Below are positions 24,141 to 36,739 of a stretch of 64,000 nt of DNA, in pieces; the first letter of the stretch is position 1; the number at the start of each line of letters is the position of its first letter. The translations under genes and the position numbers were made by a program. The DNA lies in the NCBI RefSeq assembly GCF_963082655.1, contig NC_081552.1:64020571-64084570 (forward strand), given 5' to 3'. The notes below the pieces were generated by a model. It had not been told where the DNA came from. It did not search any database and saw only the letters and a list, made by a program, of their open reading frames with translations. This DNA comes from Stomoxys calcitrans (taxonomy: Eukaryota > Arthropoda > Insecta > Diptera > Muscidae).

Positions 24141-25113
24141 AATCAAATATCAATTTTCGACCCTAGAAATATATATATTTCGGATCGTCGTAAAATTCTA
24201 AGACGATTTAACGATGCCCGTGTGTCTGTCCGTCCGTCTGTTGTTATCACTCTAGAGCCTTCAAAAATTGAGATGTTGAGCTGAAACTTAGCACAGATAC
24301 GTCTTTTTGATGCACGCTGGTTAAGTTTTTGAACGGGTCAAAACGGACCATATTTGGATATAGCTACTATATAAAATAATTTTCCGATAAAGGGTCTAAT
24401 GCCCATAAAAACTTTATTTTCCATCCGATTTTGCTGAAATTTGAAACAGTGAGTAGTTTAAGGCTTCCCGACAACTGACCCAAATATGGTTCAGATCGGA
24501 CTATATAAAGGGTTTGAAGCCCCTAAAAGTTTTATTTATTACCCGATTTCACTGATATTTAAAACAATGGGTTATTTTAAGCCTCCAGACATCTGACGTT
24601 TGGTTTAGATCGGGCTACATTTAGAAATCGCTGACATATAGACCGATCTCCCGATAAAGGGTCTGGAGGCCATAAAAGCTTTATTTATTACCCGATATCG
24701 CTGAAATTTTAAACAGTGAGTAGGTTAAGATCTTCCAACATCCGACCTAAGTATAGTTCTGATCGGACAATAGTTAGATATAGCTGCCATATAGACCGAT
24801 CTGCCGATAAGCGGACTGAAGTCCATAAAAGCTTTATTTATTACCCGATTTCGCTGAAATTTGAAACAGTGAGTTTTTCTGAGCCTAACGATATCCGACC
24901 TTAATTGGTTCAGATTGGTTTATAATTGGATGTATTTGCCAAAAAGACCAATATTGTGTTCTACAAAATTGAATAGCCGAAATGTCGAATTTGGGTGCTT
25001 AAGCAATCCAATTATCACTGGATTGTGACGAAAAGGGGTTTACATATACACCCGAGGTGGTGGGGTATCCAAAGTTCGGCCCGGCCGACCTTAGCATGCT
25101 TTTACTTGTTTTT
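24141..25113 (-). mobile_element. Family C element, full length (HINE-like)
   Basis: This is a distinct family with the same architecture as A: 'aatatatatatttcggatcg' block, GTCY-type tract (about 24,222-24,241), ~165-bp internal units ('tttattacccgat', 'cagtgagtaggttaag'), and a final palindrome ttcggcccggccgacc with 'cttttacttgtt'. It adjoins the A copy without a gap. Confidence 0.72.
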
Positions 25114-25805
25114 TGTTGTTTAAGTCATAACCGGTAAACACACCGCATTTCAAAACTTGGGCAGATTAGTGACACCCCCTGCAAAGTTTTGTTTGTTTAA
25201 ACAACTGTTTGTGTGTTTGTTCCATTATCATCGACTACAAGAATCCGTACCTGTTTAAGAAGTGAACCTGTGGTTGTTGGATATACACGAATAGTGGCTC
25301 GTGAACTGATCACTATCTACCGCTACCGGGACTGTTACTTTCTGCTCCGTAACTTATATTTCTTTAGATTGACTTTCCATTGGTCTATGGGTAACACGCT
25401 TTCTGAAGTTGCTTTCGTCCATCTTTCCTTAGGAATCTGGAATCTTCATGAAGTTTGTAGAAGAAGACAAAAACTTTCAGAAAAGTAAGTCGGGGATCGT
25501 CACCCAACTTGAAATACATGGTAAGCTACGCCAGGTTAAGATTGACAGATTGTGATCTCCCCAATATTAAAATGCATATAACTTCTGATTTACCGCACCG
25601 ATTTGCCTGAAATTTATTGTTATCGAAGGAGCTTTATGAGATGAACAAGAATTTAAGCTTAACATTTAAAATTTTATAATAAATTTAAAAATTTATAATA
25701 AATTAAGTTCGCCCGTGCCGCACTTTTAATACCCACCACAATGGACATATTCATCATCTTATTTTATTACAACTCCACTATCAATCCATAGTTATCTTAT
25801 ATATA
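25114..25805. other. Unassigned spacer
   Basis: A 91-codon plus-strand frame at 25,213-25,488 shows no recognisable domain. A degraded HINE-type start ('agttcgcccgtgccgc', 'taatacccaccac') lies near 25,708-25,740. Otherwise nothing identified. Confidence 0.4.
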
Positions 25806-26979
25806 ACAAGTAAAAGCGTGCTAAGTTCGGCCGGGCCGAATCTTATATACCCTCCACCATGGATCGCATTTGTCGAGTTCTTTTCCCGGCATCTCTTCTT
25901 AGGCAAAAAAGGATATAAGAAAAGATTTGCTCTGCTATTAGAGCGATATCAAGATATGGTCCGGTTTGGACCACAATTAAATTATATATTGGAGACCTGT
26001 GTAAAATGTCAGTCAATTCGAATAAGAATTGCGCCCTTTGTGAGCTCAAGAAGTAAAATAGAGAGATCGATTTATATGGGAGCTGTATCGGGCTATATAC
26101 CGATTCAGACCATAATAAACACGTATGTTAATGGTCATGAGAGAATCCGTCGTACAAAATTTCAGGCAAATCGGATAATAATTGCGACCTCTAGAGGCTC
26201 AAGAAGTCAAGATCCCACTTCGGTTTATATGGCAGATATATCAGGTTATGAACCGATTTGAACCATATTTGGCACAGTTGTTGGATACCATAACAAAATA
26301 CTACGTGCCAAAATTCATTCAAATCGGATAAGAATTGCGCACGCTAGAGGCTTGAGAAGTCAAGACCCAAGATCGGTTTATATGGCAGCTATATCAGGTT
26401 ATGGACCGATTTAAACCATACTTGGCACAGTTGTTGGATATCGCAACAAAACACGTCGTGCAAAATTTCATTCAAATCGGATAAGAATTGCGCACGCTAG
26501 AGGCTTAAGGAGTCAAGACCCAAGATCGGTTTATATGACAGCTATATCAAGTTATAAACCGATTTGAACCATACTTGGCACAGTTGTTGGATATCATAAG
26601 GAAACAAGTCATGCAAAATTTCATTCTGATCGGATAAGAATTGCGCACTCTAGAGGCTCAAGAAGTCAAGACCCTAGATCGGTTTATATGGCAGTTATAT
26701 CAAAACATGGACCGATATGGCCCATTTACAATACCAACCGACCTACACTAATAAGAAGTATTTATGCAAAATTTCAAGCGGCTAGCTTTACTCCTTCGGA
26801 AGTTAGCGTGCTTTCGACAGACAGACGGACGGACGGACGGACTTGGCTAGATCGACATAAAATGTCGCGACGATCAAGAATATATATACTTTATGGGGTC
26901 TCAGACGAATATTTCGAGTAGTAACAAACAGAATGACGAAATTAGTATACCCCCCATCTTATGGTGGAGGGTATAAAAA
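25806..26979 (+). mobile_element. DINE-1/HINE-like element (family A), compact complete copy
   Basis: The best compact example: 'acaagtaaaagcgtgctaag', palindrome ttcggccgggccgaa, 'ataccctccaccatggatcg', five to six units of ~153 bp, 'caataccaaccgacctacac', 'agctttactccttcgg', (GACGG)n at about 26,819-26,842, 'gatcaagaatatatatactt', and terminal 'atggtggagggtataaaaa'. Useful as the reference for the family in this window. Confidence 0.87.
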
Positions 26980-29035
26980 TCAGTTTGTGTGTGTTTGTAG
27001 GTTTGTTTGTTCGTATGTTTGTGTGTTCCTTATAGACTCAGAAACGTCTGAACCGATTTTCTTGAAATTTTCACATATGGTGCATAATGACCCCGTGGTG
27101 AAAATAGGGCGGCAGACCCTCCCCCTTACCCTAATTTTCAGAAACGCCAGATCTCGGAGATGGGTGGTGCGATTTTAGCGAAATTTTGTGTGCTCTCATT
27201 TAGTACCCTAAAAATTAAATTTGGTATCCAAATTTCGGATGGGGTACCTATGGGGCCGCCCCACCCTTAAACCTACCAAACAAATATTTAGACCAATCAC
27301 GACAATATGGGACTCAAATGAAAGGTATTTAGGATAAGAAAACGTATCTGATATCCAATTGTCGGACCACCCCAAGCCCCAAAACACCCCTAAATCGGAT
27401 ATATTTACCGACCATGGCAATATGGGACTCAAATGAAAAGTATTTGCGAGTAAAATACGAATCTGATATCCATGTTTCTGGGGGTCTACCTCTTTCTCAA
27501 AACACCCCCCAAAACAGGACTTATTTATTGACCATGGGAATATGGGGCTTAAATGAATGTAGAATACGAATCTTATATCCAAATATGGGACCAAGTGTTT
27601 GGGGCCGTCTCTCTCCGAAAACATTCCCCAAAAGGGACAAATGGACGACCATAGCAATATGGGGCTCAAATGAAAGGTATTTGGGAGTAAAGCACGAATT
27701 TGATATCAATATTCGGGAAAATTGTCTATGGGGCCAAATAGTAAGTATTTTCTGACAATTGCAATATGAGGGTCAAATAAGAGGGTTTTTAAAGAGGAAC
27801 ACGAATCCGATATATTTTTTCAAGGGCAATTCACTGAGTAGCCGCCCATCCCACAAAACACCCCCCAAATCGGTCATATTTGCCGACTATGGAAATATGG
27901 GGCTCAAATTAAAGGTATGTGGGAGTACACCACGTATCTAATATCAAAATTAGGGACCAACTGTCTTGCGGACGTCCCACCACCATAACAACCCCCAAAT
28001 AGGACGTACTTTCTCACCAAGACCATTTGGGTCTTAAAGAGAGTGGAACTAAATATTTATAGTTTTTAGAGCCAATACCCCAAACCGGACATATTTGCTG
28101 ACTTTTGCAATAAAGAGTTTAAATCAGTTTATAAATCGAATTTAATATCCAATTTCGAGGGCAATGGCAATATGGGGTTGAAATAAATGATATATAGTTA
28201 TATGAGAATAGAGCACATTGCTGATATATTTTCCGAGCTCAGTGTTTGGGGGACAACTCCAATCCACAAAAACACCCCTAAATCGGGCATATTTACCGAC
28301 CATGTCAGTGTGGAGCTTAAATGAAAGGAATTGGGGGGTAGAGCAATAATTTATACCTATTTTCGGGACCAATTTTCTGGGGGTCTACCCCTTTCCCAAA
28401 ATACCCCACAAACATAAATTTTTTAGTGACCATCGCAATATGGGTCTAAAATAAAGGTATTTGGGAGTAGAATACGAATTTGATATCCAAATCTAGGACC
28501 ATGTATTTAGGGCATCACCCCTTTCCCAAAACACCCCCAAAGGAAAAAAATTTCGACCATGCCAATATGTGGCTCAAATGAAAGGTATTTGAGATTAGAA
28601 AACGACTTCGATAACCATTTTTGGGGCCATGTGTTTGGGGGCCGCCTCATCCTGTAAACTCCTCTTAAGCCAATGGCAATATGGGGTTTAAATAAATGGT
28701 ATTTGAGAGAAGAGCACGATGTTGATATTTTTTCAGGGCCGTGTATGTGGAGACCACCTCTCCCCGAAAACACCGCTAAATCATAAACCATGAAAATATC
28801 GGGCTAAAATGAAGTATTTTAAAAATGGAGTACACCTTACATCCAAACTTAAATTCGTAGACCAATAAGATCATATGGGATTCAGATAAAGTCACGTATA
28901 TTGTTAAACTGCTTGACAAGTTTGCATGGTATTTCACTAAAAGATCTTTAATTGTCGAAAATAAATATTCCACGAAATCTTTTGTTCCATATCAAATAAA
29001 AGAAGGCGCAGCGGAGCGGGCCCGGGTCTGCTAGT
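26980..29035 (+). mobile_element. Family B element, near complete (Helitron-like 3' end)
   Basis: The head holds TG-rich repeats ('gtttgtttgttcgtatg') and 'gactcagaaacgtctgaacc', then 'cgattttcttgaaattttc'. About a dozen diverged blocks follow. The 3' end is 'gcgcagcggagcgggcc' then 'cgggtctgctag', followed by T. CTAG-T is the 3' signature of Helitrons. No helicase or Rep domain is encoded, so it would be non-autonomous. Confidence 0.6.
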
Positions 29036-29754
29036 ATCCAAATATAAGCTGGTCTGCGTCATATTTGATTCAGGTTCCGAGAACTCTTGTACAAGTCACA
29101 GTGATTCCGTTTTATGGAATTAAGTCCTAGAACTGTTTATATGGTAGTTATATTTAAATATGGTCCGATCTGGACAATATCCTGGTCAAATGACGTGAGG
29201 CTAAAAACAACTCACTGTTTTAAAATTCAGCGAAATCGGATAATAAATGCGCAATTTTCCATTGTTATTTTAGACCGAATGAAGGATGATCAGGTCTATG
29301 AGGCAACTTAATCGAAGTATGGTCCGATGTGGACCATTTCCGGTTAAAACAACGGGAAGCCTTGTCCAACTCACAGTTCTAAATTGCAGCGAAATTGGGT
29401 AATAAATCAGGCTTTCAGAGGCTTGACATCCTAATTCGGCAGATCGGTCTATAAGATAGATATATCAAAATATGGTCCGATCTGAAAAATTATCAGTTTA
29501 GAAATCGGGAGGCTTAAGTAAATAATACAGTAGTTATGGGCTTGAAGCCCTAAATCGGCAGATCGTTCTATATCTAAGTATCGTATGATCTGAACCATAT
29601 TCGGGTCGGATGAAGGGTGGCCCCCCTCAACCCACTGTTTGAAATTCCAGCGAAATCGTATAAGAAATGGGGCTTTTTGGAGCTTAAGACCATTAATCGG
29701 CTGATCGGTCTATATGGGGGCTATATTAAGATAAAGTCCGATATGTAAAACAAG
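29036..29754 (+). repeat. Family C units, diverged
   Basis: Four C units, each with 'tatggtccgatctgga', 'cactgttttaaaattcagcg' and 'aaatcggataataaatgcgc' variants. No termini; presumably the remains of an older C element. Confidence 0.55.
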
Positions 29755-29930
29755 TAAAAAGGCGTTAACTTCGGCCGGGCCGAACTTTGGATACCCACCC
29801 CCTCGGGTATATATGTAAACCACCTTTCATCAAAATTCGGTGAAAATTTTATACCTTATGTCCCATATCAGTTATATCCAAATATGTTCCGATTTGGACC
29901 AAATACCAATAAGTACATTAGCTATATCTA

Positions 29931-30950
29931 ACAAGTAAAAGCGTGCTAAGTTCGGCCGGGCCGAATCTTATATACCCTCCACCATGGATCGCATTTGTCG
30001 AATTCTTTTCCCGGCATCTCTTCTTAGGCAAAAAAGGATACAAGAAAAGATTTGCTCTGCTATTGGCGCGATATCAAGATTTGGTCCGGTTCGGACCACA
30101 ATTAAATTATATGTTGGAGTCCTGTGTAAAAATTCAGCCAATTCGAATAAAAATTGCGCCCATTGAGGGCTCAAGAAGTAAAATAGAGAGAACGATTTAT
30201 ATGGGATCTGTATCGGGCTATAGACCGAAGCAGAACATAATAAACACGTTTGTTGATGGTCATGAGAGGATCCGTCGTACAAAATTTCAGGCATATCGGA
30301 TAATAATTCCGACCTCTAAGGATCAAGAAGTCAAGATCCCAGATCGGTTTATATGGCAGCTTTATCAGGTTATGGACCGATTTGAACGTTTTTTGACACA
30401 GTTGTTGAAAGTAAGAATAAAATACGTCATGCAAAATTTCAGCCAAATCGAATAATAATTGCGACCTCTAGAGGCTCAAGAAGTAATATCCCCAGACCTG
30501 TTTATATGACAGCTATATCAGGTTATGGACCGATTTGAACCATACTTAGCACAGTTGTTGGATATCATAACAAAATACTACGTGCAAAACTTCGTTCCAA
30601 TCGGATAAGAATTGCGCAATCTAGAGGCTCAAGAAGTCAAGACCCAAGATCGGTTTATATGGCAGCTATATTAAAATATATACCGATATCGCCCATTTGC
30701 AATACCATCAGACCTACACTAATAAGAAGTATTTTTGCAAAATTTCGAGCGGCTAGCTTTACTCCTTCGGAAGTTAGCGTGCTTTCGACAGACAGACGGA
30801 CGGACGGACGGACATGGCTAGATCGACATAAAATTTCGCGACGATCAAGAATATATATACTTTATGGGGTCTCAGACGAATATTTCGAGTAGTTACAAAC
30901 AGAATGACCAAATTAGTATACCCCCCATCTAATGGTGGAGGGTATAAAAA
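29931..30950 (+). mobile_element. DINE-1/HINE-like element (family A), inserted in C
   Basis: Complete: start 'acaagtaaaagcgtgctaag', (GACGG)n at about 30,785-30,812, terminal 'taatggtggagggtataaaaa'. It has only four to five units, so it is shorter than the neighbour at 31,739. The junctions fit insertion between two T residues, the preference described for Helentron-type elements. Confidence 0.82.
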
Positions 30951-31738
30951 TAAACCGATCTGAACTATGTACGACACGGGTGTCGAGAAGCCTAACATAA
31001 GTCACTGTGCCAAATTTCAGTGAAATCGGATTATAAATGCGCCTTTTATGGGGCCAAGACATTGAATCGAGATATCGGTCTACATGACAGCTATATCCAA
31101 ATCGGGACCGATTTGGGCCAAGTTGCATAAAAATGTCGAAGAGCCTAACACAAAGCACTGTCCCAAATTTCAGCGAAATCGGATAATTAATGTCGCTTTT
31201 ATGGGCCCAAAACCTTAAGTCGAGAGATCGATCTATATGGCAGCTATATTCAAATTTGGACCGATCTGGGCAAAATTAAGGAAGGACGTTGATGAGCCTA
31301 ACCAAACTCACTGTCTCAAATTTCAGAGACATCGGAAAATAAATGCGTCTTTTATGGCCCCAAAACCTAAAACCTAGATATCGGTCTATATGGCACCTAT
31401 ATCTAAATCTGGGCCGATCTGTGCGATATTGCAGAAGTATGTCAAGGGGCTTAACTTAACTCACTGTCCCAAATTTCGGCGTCATCGGACAATAAATGAG
31501 CATTTTATGGGCCCAAAACCATAAATCAAGAAATCAGTCTATATGACAGCTATATCCAAATCTGAACCGATCTGGACCAAATTGAAGAAAGATGTCGAAG
31601 GGACTAACACAACTCACTGTCCTTAATTTCGTTGATATCAGACAATAAATGTGAATTTTATGGGCCCAAAACCTTAAATCGAGAGATCGGTTTATATGGC
31701 AGCTTATCCAAATCTGGACCGATCTGAGCCAAATTTAA

Positions 31739-33705
31739 ACAAGTAAAAGCGTGCTAAGTTCGGCCGGGCCGAATCTTATATACCCTCCACCATGGATCGC
31801 ATTTGTCGAGTTCTTTTCCCGGCATCACTTCTTAGGCAAAAAAGGATATAAGAAAAGAGTTGCTCTGCTATTAAAACGATATCAAGATATGATCCGGTTC
31901 GGATCACAACTATATTATATGTTGGAGACCTGTGTAAAATTTCAGCCAATTCGTATAAGAATTGCGCCCATTGGGACTCACGAAGTAAAATAGAAAGAAC
32001 GATTTATATGGGATCTGTATCGGGCTATAGACCGATTCAGACCATAATAAACACGTTTGTTGATGGTCATGAGAGGATCCGTCGCACAAAATTTCAGGCA
32101 TATCGGATAATAATTGCGACCTCTAGGGGCAAGAAGTCAAGATCCCAGATCGGTTTATATGACAGCTATATCAGGTTATAAACCGATTTGAACCTTATTT
32201 GACACAGTTGTTGAAAGTAAAAATAAAATACGTCATGCAAAATTTCAGCCAAATCGGATAGGAATTGCGCCCTCTAGAAGCTCAAGAAGTCAAATCCCCA
32301 GATCTGTTTATATGACAGCTATATCAGGTTATCGACCGATTTCAACCATACTTGGCACAGTTGTTGAATATCATAACGAAATACCTCGTGCAAAAAGTCA
32401 TTCAAATCGGATAAGAATTGTGCCCTCTAGAGGCTCAAGAAGTCAAGACCCAAGATTTATATGGGATCTGAATCGGGCTATAGACCGATTCAGACCATAA
32501 TAAACACGTTTGTTGATGGTCATGAGAGGATCCGTCGTACAAAATTTCAGGCGTATCGGATAATAATTGCGACCTCTAGGGGTCAAGAAGTCAAGATCCC
32601 AGATCGGTTTATATGGCAGCTATATCAGGTTATAAAGCAATTTGAACCTTATTTAACACAGTTGTTGAGAGTAAAAATAAAATACGTCATGCAAAATTTT
32701 AGCCAAATCGGATAGGAATTGCGCCCTCTAGAAGCTCAAGAAGTCAAATCCCCAGATCTGTTTATATGACAGCTATATCAAGTTATGGATCGATTTTAAC
32801 CATACTTGGCACAGTTGTTGGATATCATAACAAAACACGTCGTGCGAAATTCCATTCTAATCGGATAAGAATTGCGCCCTCTAGAGGCTCAAGAAGTTAA
32901 GACCCACGATCGGGTTATATGGCAGCTATGTCAGGTTATAGACCGATTTTAACCATACTTGGCACAGTAGTTGGATATAACAACAAAACACGTCGTGCAA
33001 AATTTCATTTCAATCGGATAAGAATTGCGCACTCTAGAGGCTCAAGAAGTCAAGACCCAAGATCGGTTTATATGGCAGCTATATCAGGTTATGGATCGAT
33101 TTGAACCATACTTGGCACAGTTGTTGGATATTATAATAAAACACGTCGTGCAAAATTTCATTCTGATCGGATAAGAATTGCGCACGCTAGAGGCTCAAGA
33201 AGTCAAGACCCAAGATCGGTTTATATGGCAGCTATATCAGGTTATGGACCGATTTGAACTATACTTGGCACAGTTGTTGGATATCATAGCAAAACACGTC
33301 GTGCAAAATTTCATTTCAATCGGATAAGAATTGGGCACTCTAGAGGCTCAAGAAGTCAAGACCCAAGATCGGTTTATATGGCAGCTATATCAAAACATGG
33401 ACCGATATGGCCCATTTACAATACCAACCGACCTACACTAATAAGAAGTGTTTGTGCAAAATTTCAAGCGGCTAGCTTTACTCCTTCGGAAGTTAGCGTG
33501 CTTTCGACAGACAGACGGACGGACGGACGGACGGACGGACGGACGGACAGACGGACAGACGGACGGACATGGCTAGATCGACATAAAATGTCGCGACGAT
33601 CAAGAATATATATACTTTATGGGGTCTCAGACGAATATTTCGAGTAGTTACAAACAGAATGACGAAATTAGTATACCCCCCATCTTATGGTGGAGGGTAT
33701 AAAAA
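31739..33705 (+). mobile_element. DINE-1/HINE-like element (family A), inserted in C
   Basis: A complete, longer copy of nearly 2 kb with (GACGG)n at about 33,515-33,569. Part of its 5' block ('atgggatctg(t/a)atcgggctatag' to 'gcgacctctag') occurs twice, at about 32,008-32,120 and 32,460-32,580, showing an internal duplication of about 450 bp. Confidence 0.82.
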
Positions 33706-33884
33706 GGATGTCGAAGGGCCTAACACAACTTATGGTCCCAAGTTTTGGCAAATTCGGACAATAAATGCGCCCTTTATGGGCCTAGGTTTTAAGACTTGAT
33801 TTAAGACATTAAAACGAGAGATTTAAGGTCTTAAATCGAGAGATTTAAAGTCTTAGGTCTTAGGTCCAGCCCCAAAAATTGCTC

Positions 33885-34185
33885 CAGACAGACATATTGG
33901 ACGAACATTTCAATATAGGACTCAAATGAAAGGTATTCGGGAGTAAACTACGAATATGACATTAAAAATGGTTGTATACCTCAATCATGGCAATACAGGA
34001 ATATATATAAAGCATAGGCTTATGAACTACGAGTCTGATATTTTTATTCTGCACACATATCTACCGGACCACCTCACCCCAAAACAGTTGATCAATCATA
34101 ATCAACTGTTGTGTTTTAATTGATGTGTGGGGATACTAATAAATGTAGGCCGCCATAACCCCAAAATTATGATGTTCAGCAGGAA
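33885..34185 (+). repeat. Family B fragment
   Basis: B blocks ('actcaaatgaaaggtattcg', 'accacctcaccccaaaacag') run into an imperfect palindrome around 'gttgatcaatcataatcaac' (34,086-34,105). Preceded by a short local duplication of 'gagatttaaggtcttaaatc'-type sequence (33,812-33,870). Confidence 0.5.
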
Positions 34186-34189
34186 TTGC

Positions 34190-34384
34190 AAACCTTAAAG
34201 TTAAGGTTGCAACCATTTTTAGCTTATCGATAGATAAGACCAAACGACGTGCTGCTTGGCAACATTTTTTTGTTAAAATGTTTTACATGGTTTAATAGAA
34301 AAAACTATCGCCACCGCACCAAATATATAGCAAATTAGTTCTTTACCATACAAAATCGTTAAATAGGGCAATTTGATTTAATTT
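34190..34384 (+). repeat. Family F segment
   Basis: Carries 'agataagaccaaacgacgtg', 'aaaactatcgccaccgcacc' and 'aaatatatag'. Homologous to 19,505-19,720 (reversed) and 38,140-38,330. It sits between B and C. Confidence 0.6.
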
Positions 34385-35065
34385 AAACAAGTACAAAGAC
34401 AATACATTCAGGCGGGCCGAACTTTGGATACCCACCACCTCTGGTATATAAGTAGACCCCCTTTCGTCACAATCCGGTAAAAATTGGATAACTTATACAC
34501 TCACATTCGGCACGGACATTGAGTGGTCTAGTAAATATATATCACTGTTGAATTTTGTATTTCAAATTTCAGCTTCAGACCCTTAATCGGCATATCGGTC
34601 TATATGACAGCTATATCTAAGTACAGTCCGATCTATAGCATATTTGGGTCAGATGGCGGGTAGCCTAAAACTAGTTACTGTTTAAAATTTCAGCTTAATC
34701 GGACCTTCATACTCTTTATCAGGAGATCGGTCGTCATGGCAGCTATATCTAAACATAGTCCGATCCGAACCATATTTGGAACGGACGTCGGAAAGCTTTA
34801 AGCTACTCACTGTTTCAAATTTCAGCGAAATGGGATCAAAAATAAAGCATTTATAGGCATTAGACCCTTTATCGGTGATTACAACAGACGGACTGACAAA
34901 TAGACGGACGGACGATAGACACACGGACATCGTTAAATCACCTTAGAGTTTTACAAAGATCCGAAATAGATATACTTCGTAGGGTCGGAAATTGATATTG
35001 CGATGTGTTGCAAACGGAATGACTAAATGAATATACCCCCTATCCTACGGTGGTGGGTATGAAAA
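34385..35065 (+). mobile_element. Family C element, compact complete copy
   Basis: Both ends: 'aacaagtacaaagacaatac' with 'cgggccgaactttggatacc' at the left, and 'tcctacggtggtgggtatgaaaa' at the right. Three units, then a GACGGAC tract (about 34,885-34,916) and 'gatccgaaatagatatactt'. It confirms that C has the DINE-type order of parts. Confidence 0.72.
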
Positions 35066-35527
35066 CAGAAATTTGATATCCTTGTATAGGGTGGTATATC
35101 CCGGGGGCCGCTTCAACTACAAAGCCCGGCAAATGGAAATATAAACCAATAATGACAATATGGGCAATAATGACATAATGATAATGACATAATGATAATG
35201 GCCAATAATGACAATATAAACCAATAATGACAATATGGGGTTCAAATAAAAGGTATTTGAGACTAAAGCACGAATCTGAATCTGGGTCCACCTCATCCCC
35301 AAAAATACCATCATACCGGACATATTTACCGACCATAGCAATATAAGGCTTAAACGAAAGGTATTTGGAAGCAGAGCACCATTATGTGGATATCATTGGA
35401 AAAAAAATATCTGAAAACCCGGTCCAGCAGCAAACAGGACTTTTTTCCTGACCGTGCCAGTATGGGTACAGATAAAATAAGAGAGTAAAAGGAGGCGCAG
35501 CGGATCGGTCCCTATCCAGCAAGTATA
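35066..35527 (+). repeat. Family B fragment with 3' terminus
   Basis: It ends 'ggaggcgcagcggatcgg' then 'ccctatccagcaag', a mutated form of the B terminus. It contains the minisatellite at 35,148-35,240. Confidence 0.55.
35148..35240 (+). repeat. AATGACA/ATAATG minisatellite
   Basis: Repeated 'aataatgacaatat' and 'ataatgacataatgat' words in about 90 bases. Probably local slippage within a B block: the same block at 39,470-39,490 has a single 'accaataatgacaatat'. Confidence 0.6.
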
Positions 35528-36298
35528 ATATAATTTTAATAATTTAAATAGAAATTACCTAAAATGATATTTTTATGCAGCTTATGATATTCATTCGCTG
35601 CAAAAAGAGCCATGGCTGCTAATGGTTTTAATTATTTTAACCAGAGTTTTGGTTTGCCATAACGAATACTTAAAATTAAAACCAACAAGTAAAAGCGTGC
35701 TATGTTTGGCCGGGCCGATTTTTGGGAACCCACCACCTTGGATTCTGCAAATTTTCATACAAAATAAATTTATTTGAAGTATGGGTCATTGGGACCATAG
35801 TATATAGGGTTAGCTTACCGCATCTAATGTCGAAACACTTCCAAAACTTTTTTTGTGTGTACTCGTATATTCCCTCCTGTACAATTTTCACCAACCAGAC
35901 ATACTCCATTTTCCTCGTTAGTGGGCCTCAGTTGTTGCAGTCAAGCCGCTTTTGTACTTGATCAAAGACAAAAGCTACTGTTTAAGTTTTGCAACAATTG
36001 CTGCTACTAGGAGGCTGCAGTGATTCCTGACTGACACTCAAACAATGCCATGGTGTTCATTAAGTATTGCCTCGACACGACTGCCAAAGAGAGTGCACAA
36101 TTGTGAAGTAAGGTGTGAACACTTACACACATTTTAAATTACAAATGCATAAATGTACATATGTGTGTGGATGGGATTGTTGAAAAGTCGTTATTGATAA
36201 TGAATGCTGTATAGGAAAATGCTATTGAGAATACAAGGGAAACATTCCATAGAATAAATTTAAAAAGTTTAAAATTGAAATTTTTACTTTATGGCGAA
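35528..36298. other. Unassigned spacer with an isolated HINE-type 5' end
   Basis: 'aacaagtaaaagcgtgctatg' and 'tggccgggccga' at 35,683-35,718 look like a DINE-type start, but the sequence after 'acccaccaccttgg' is unlike A or C. The remainder shows no gene. Confidence 0.4.
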
Positions 36299-36700
36299 AC
36301 AAGTAAGGACGAGCTAAAGTCACGCATAGCCGATTTTTACTAGCCTACACCACATTGGATGTGCATGCTAAGTCGTCGAAATTAAAATATGTTAAGATTT
36401 GAAGTGAAGAATTTGGACCAAAATTGGTATATATTGTGGGAGTCATACAAAAAATGGCAATGCTAAATTTTGAGAACATATGTTGTTAATTGCGTTTGCA
36501 ATGGCCCTTAAAGAGAAAATCGGTAGATATATATATAACAGCTAAATCGAAATCTGAACCCTAAGAAATTCACATGTCCAAATAGGACGAACATATATGT
36601 ATATGGGAGCTATATCCAAATCTGAACCGAGTTTTTAAAATTTCTATAGACTTTGTCTCTACAAAAAAAAGAGCTAAGAGAGGCTTATAAATTTAAAGTA
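36299..36700 (+). repeat. Family G element, partial
   Basis: Begins 'aacaagtaaggacgagctaa' and contains 'cagctaaatcgaaatctgaacc' and 'tatgggagctatatccaaatc'. Similar in order to 12,080-12,540. Confidence 0.45.
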
Positions 36701-36739
36701 CATATTGGCAAATTTTCATTTATAGAAGAAGTAATTTTG

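Larger units (their letters stand above)
29755..33830 (+). mobile_element. Family C element interrupted by two family A insertions
   Basis: The C pieces are 29,755-29,930 (5' end with palindrome ttcggccgggccgaa and 'tttggatacccacc'), 30,951-31,738 (five units) and 33,706-33,830. Sequence is continuous across both inserts ('agctatatct' joins 'aaccgatctgaac'; 'gagccaaattt' is followed after the second insert by 'ggatgtcgaag'). C was therefore in place before A copies landed here. Confidence 0.65.
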
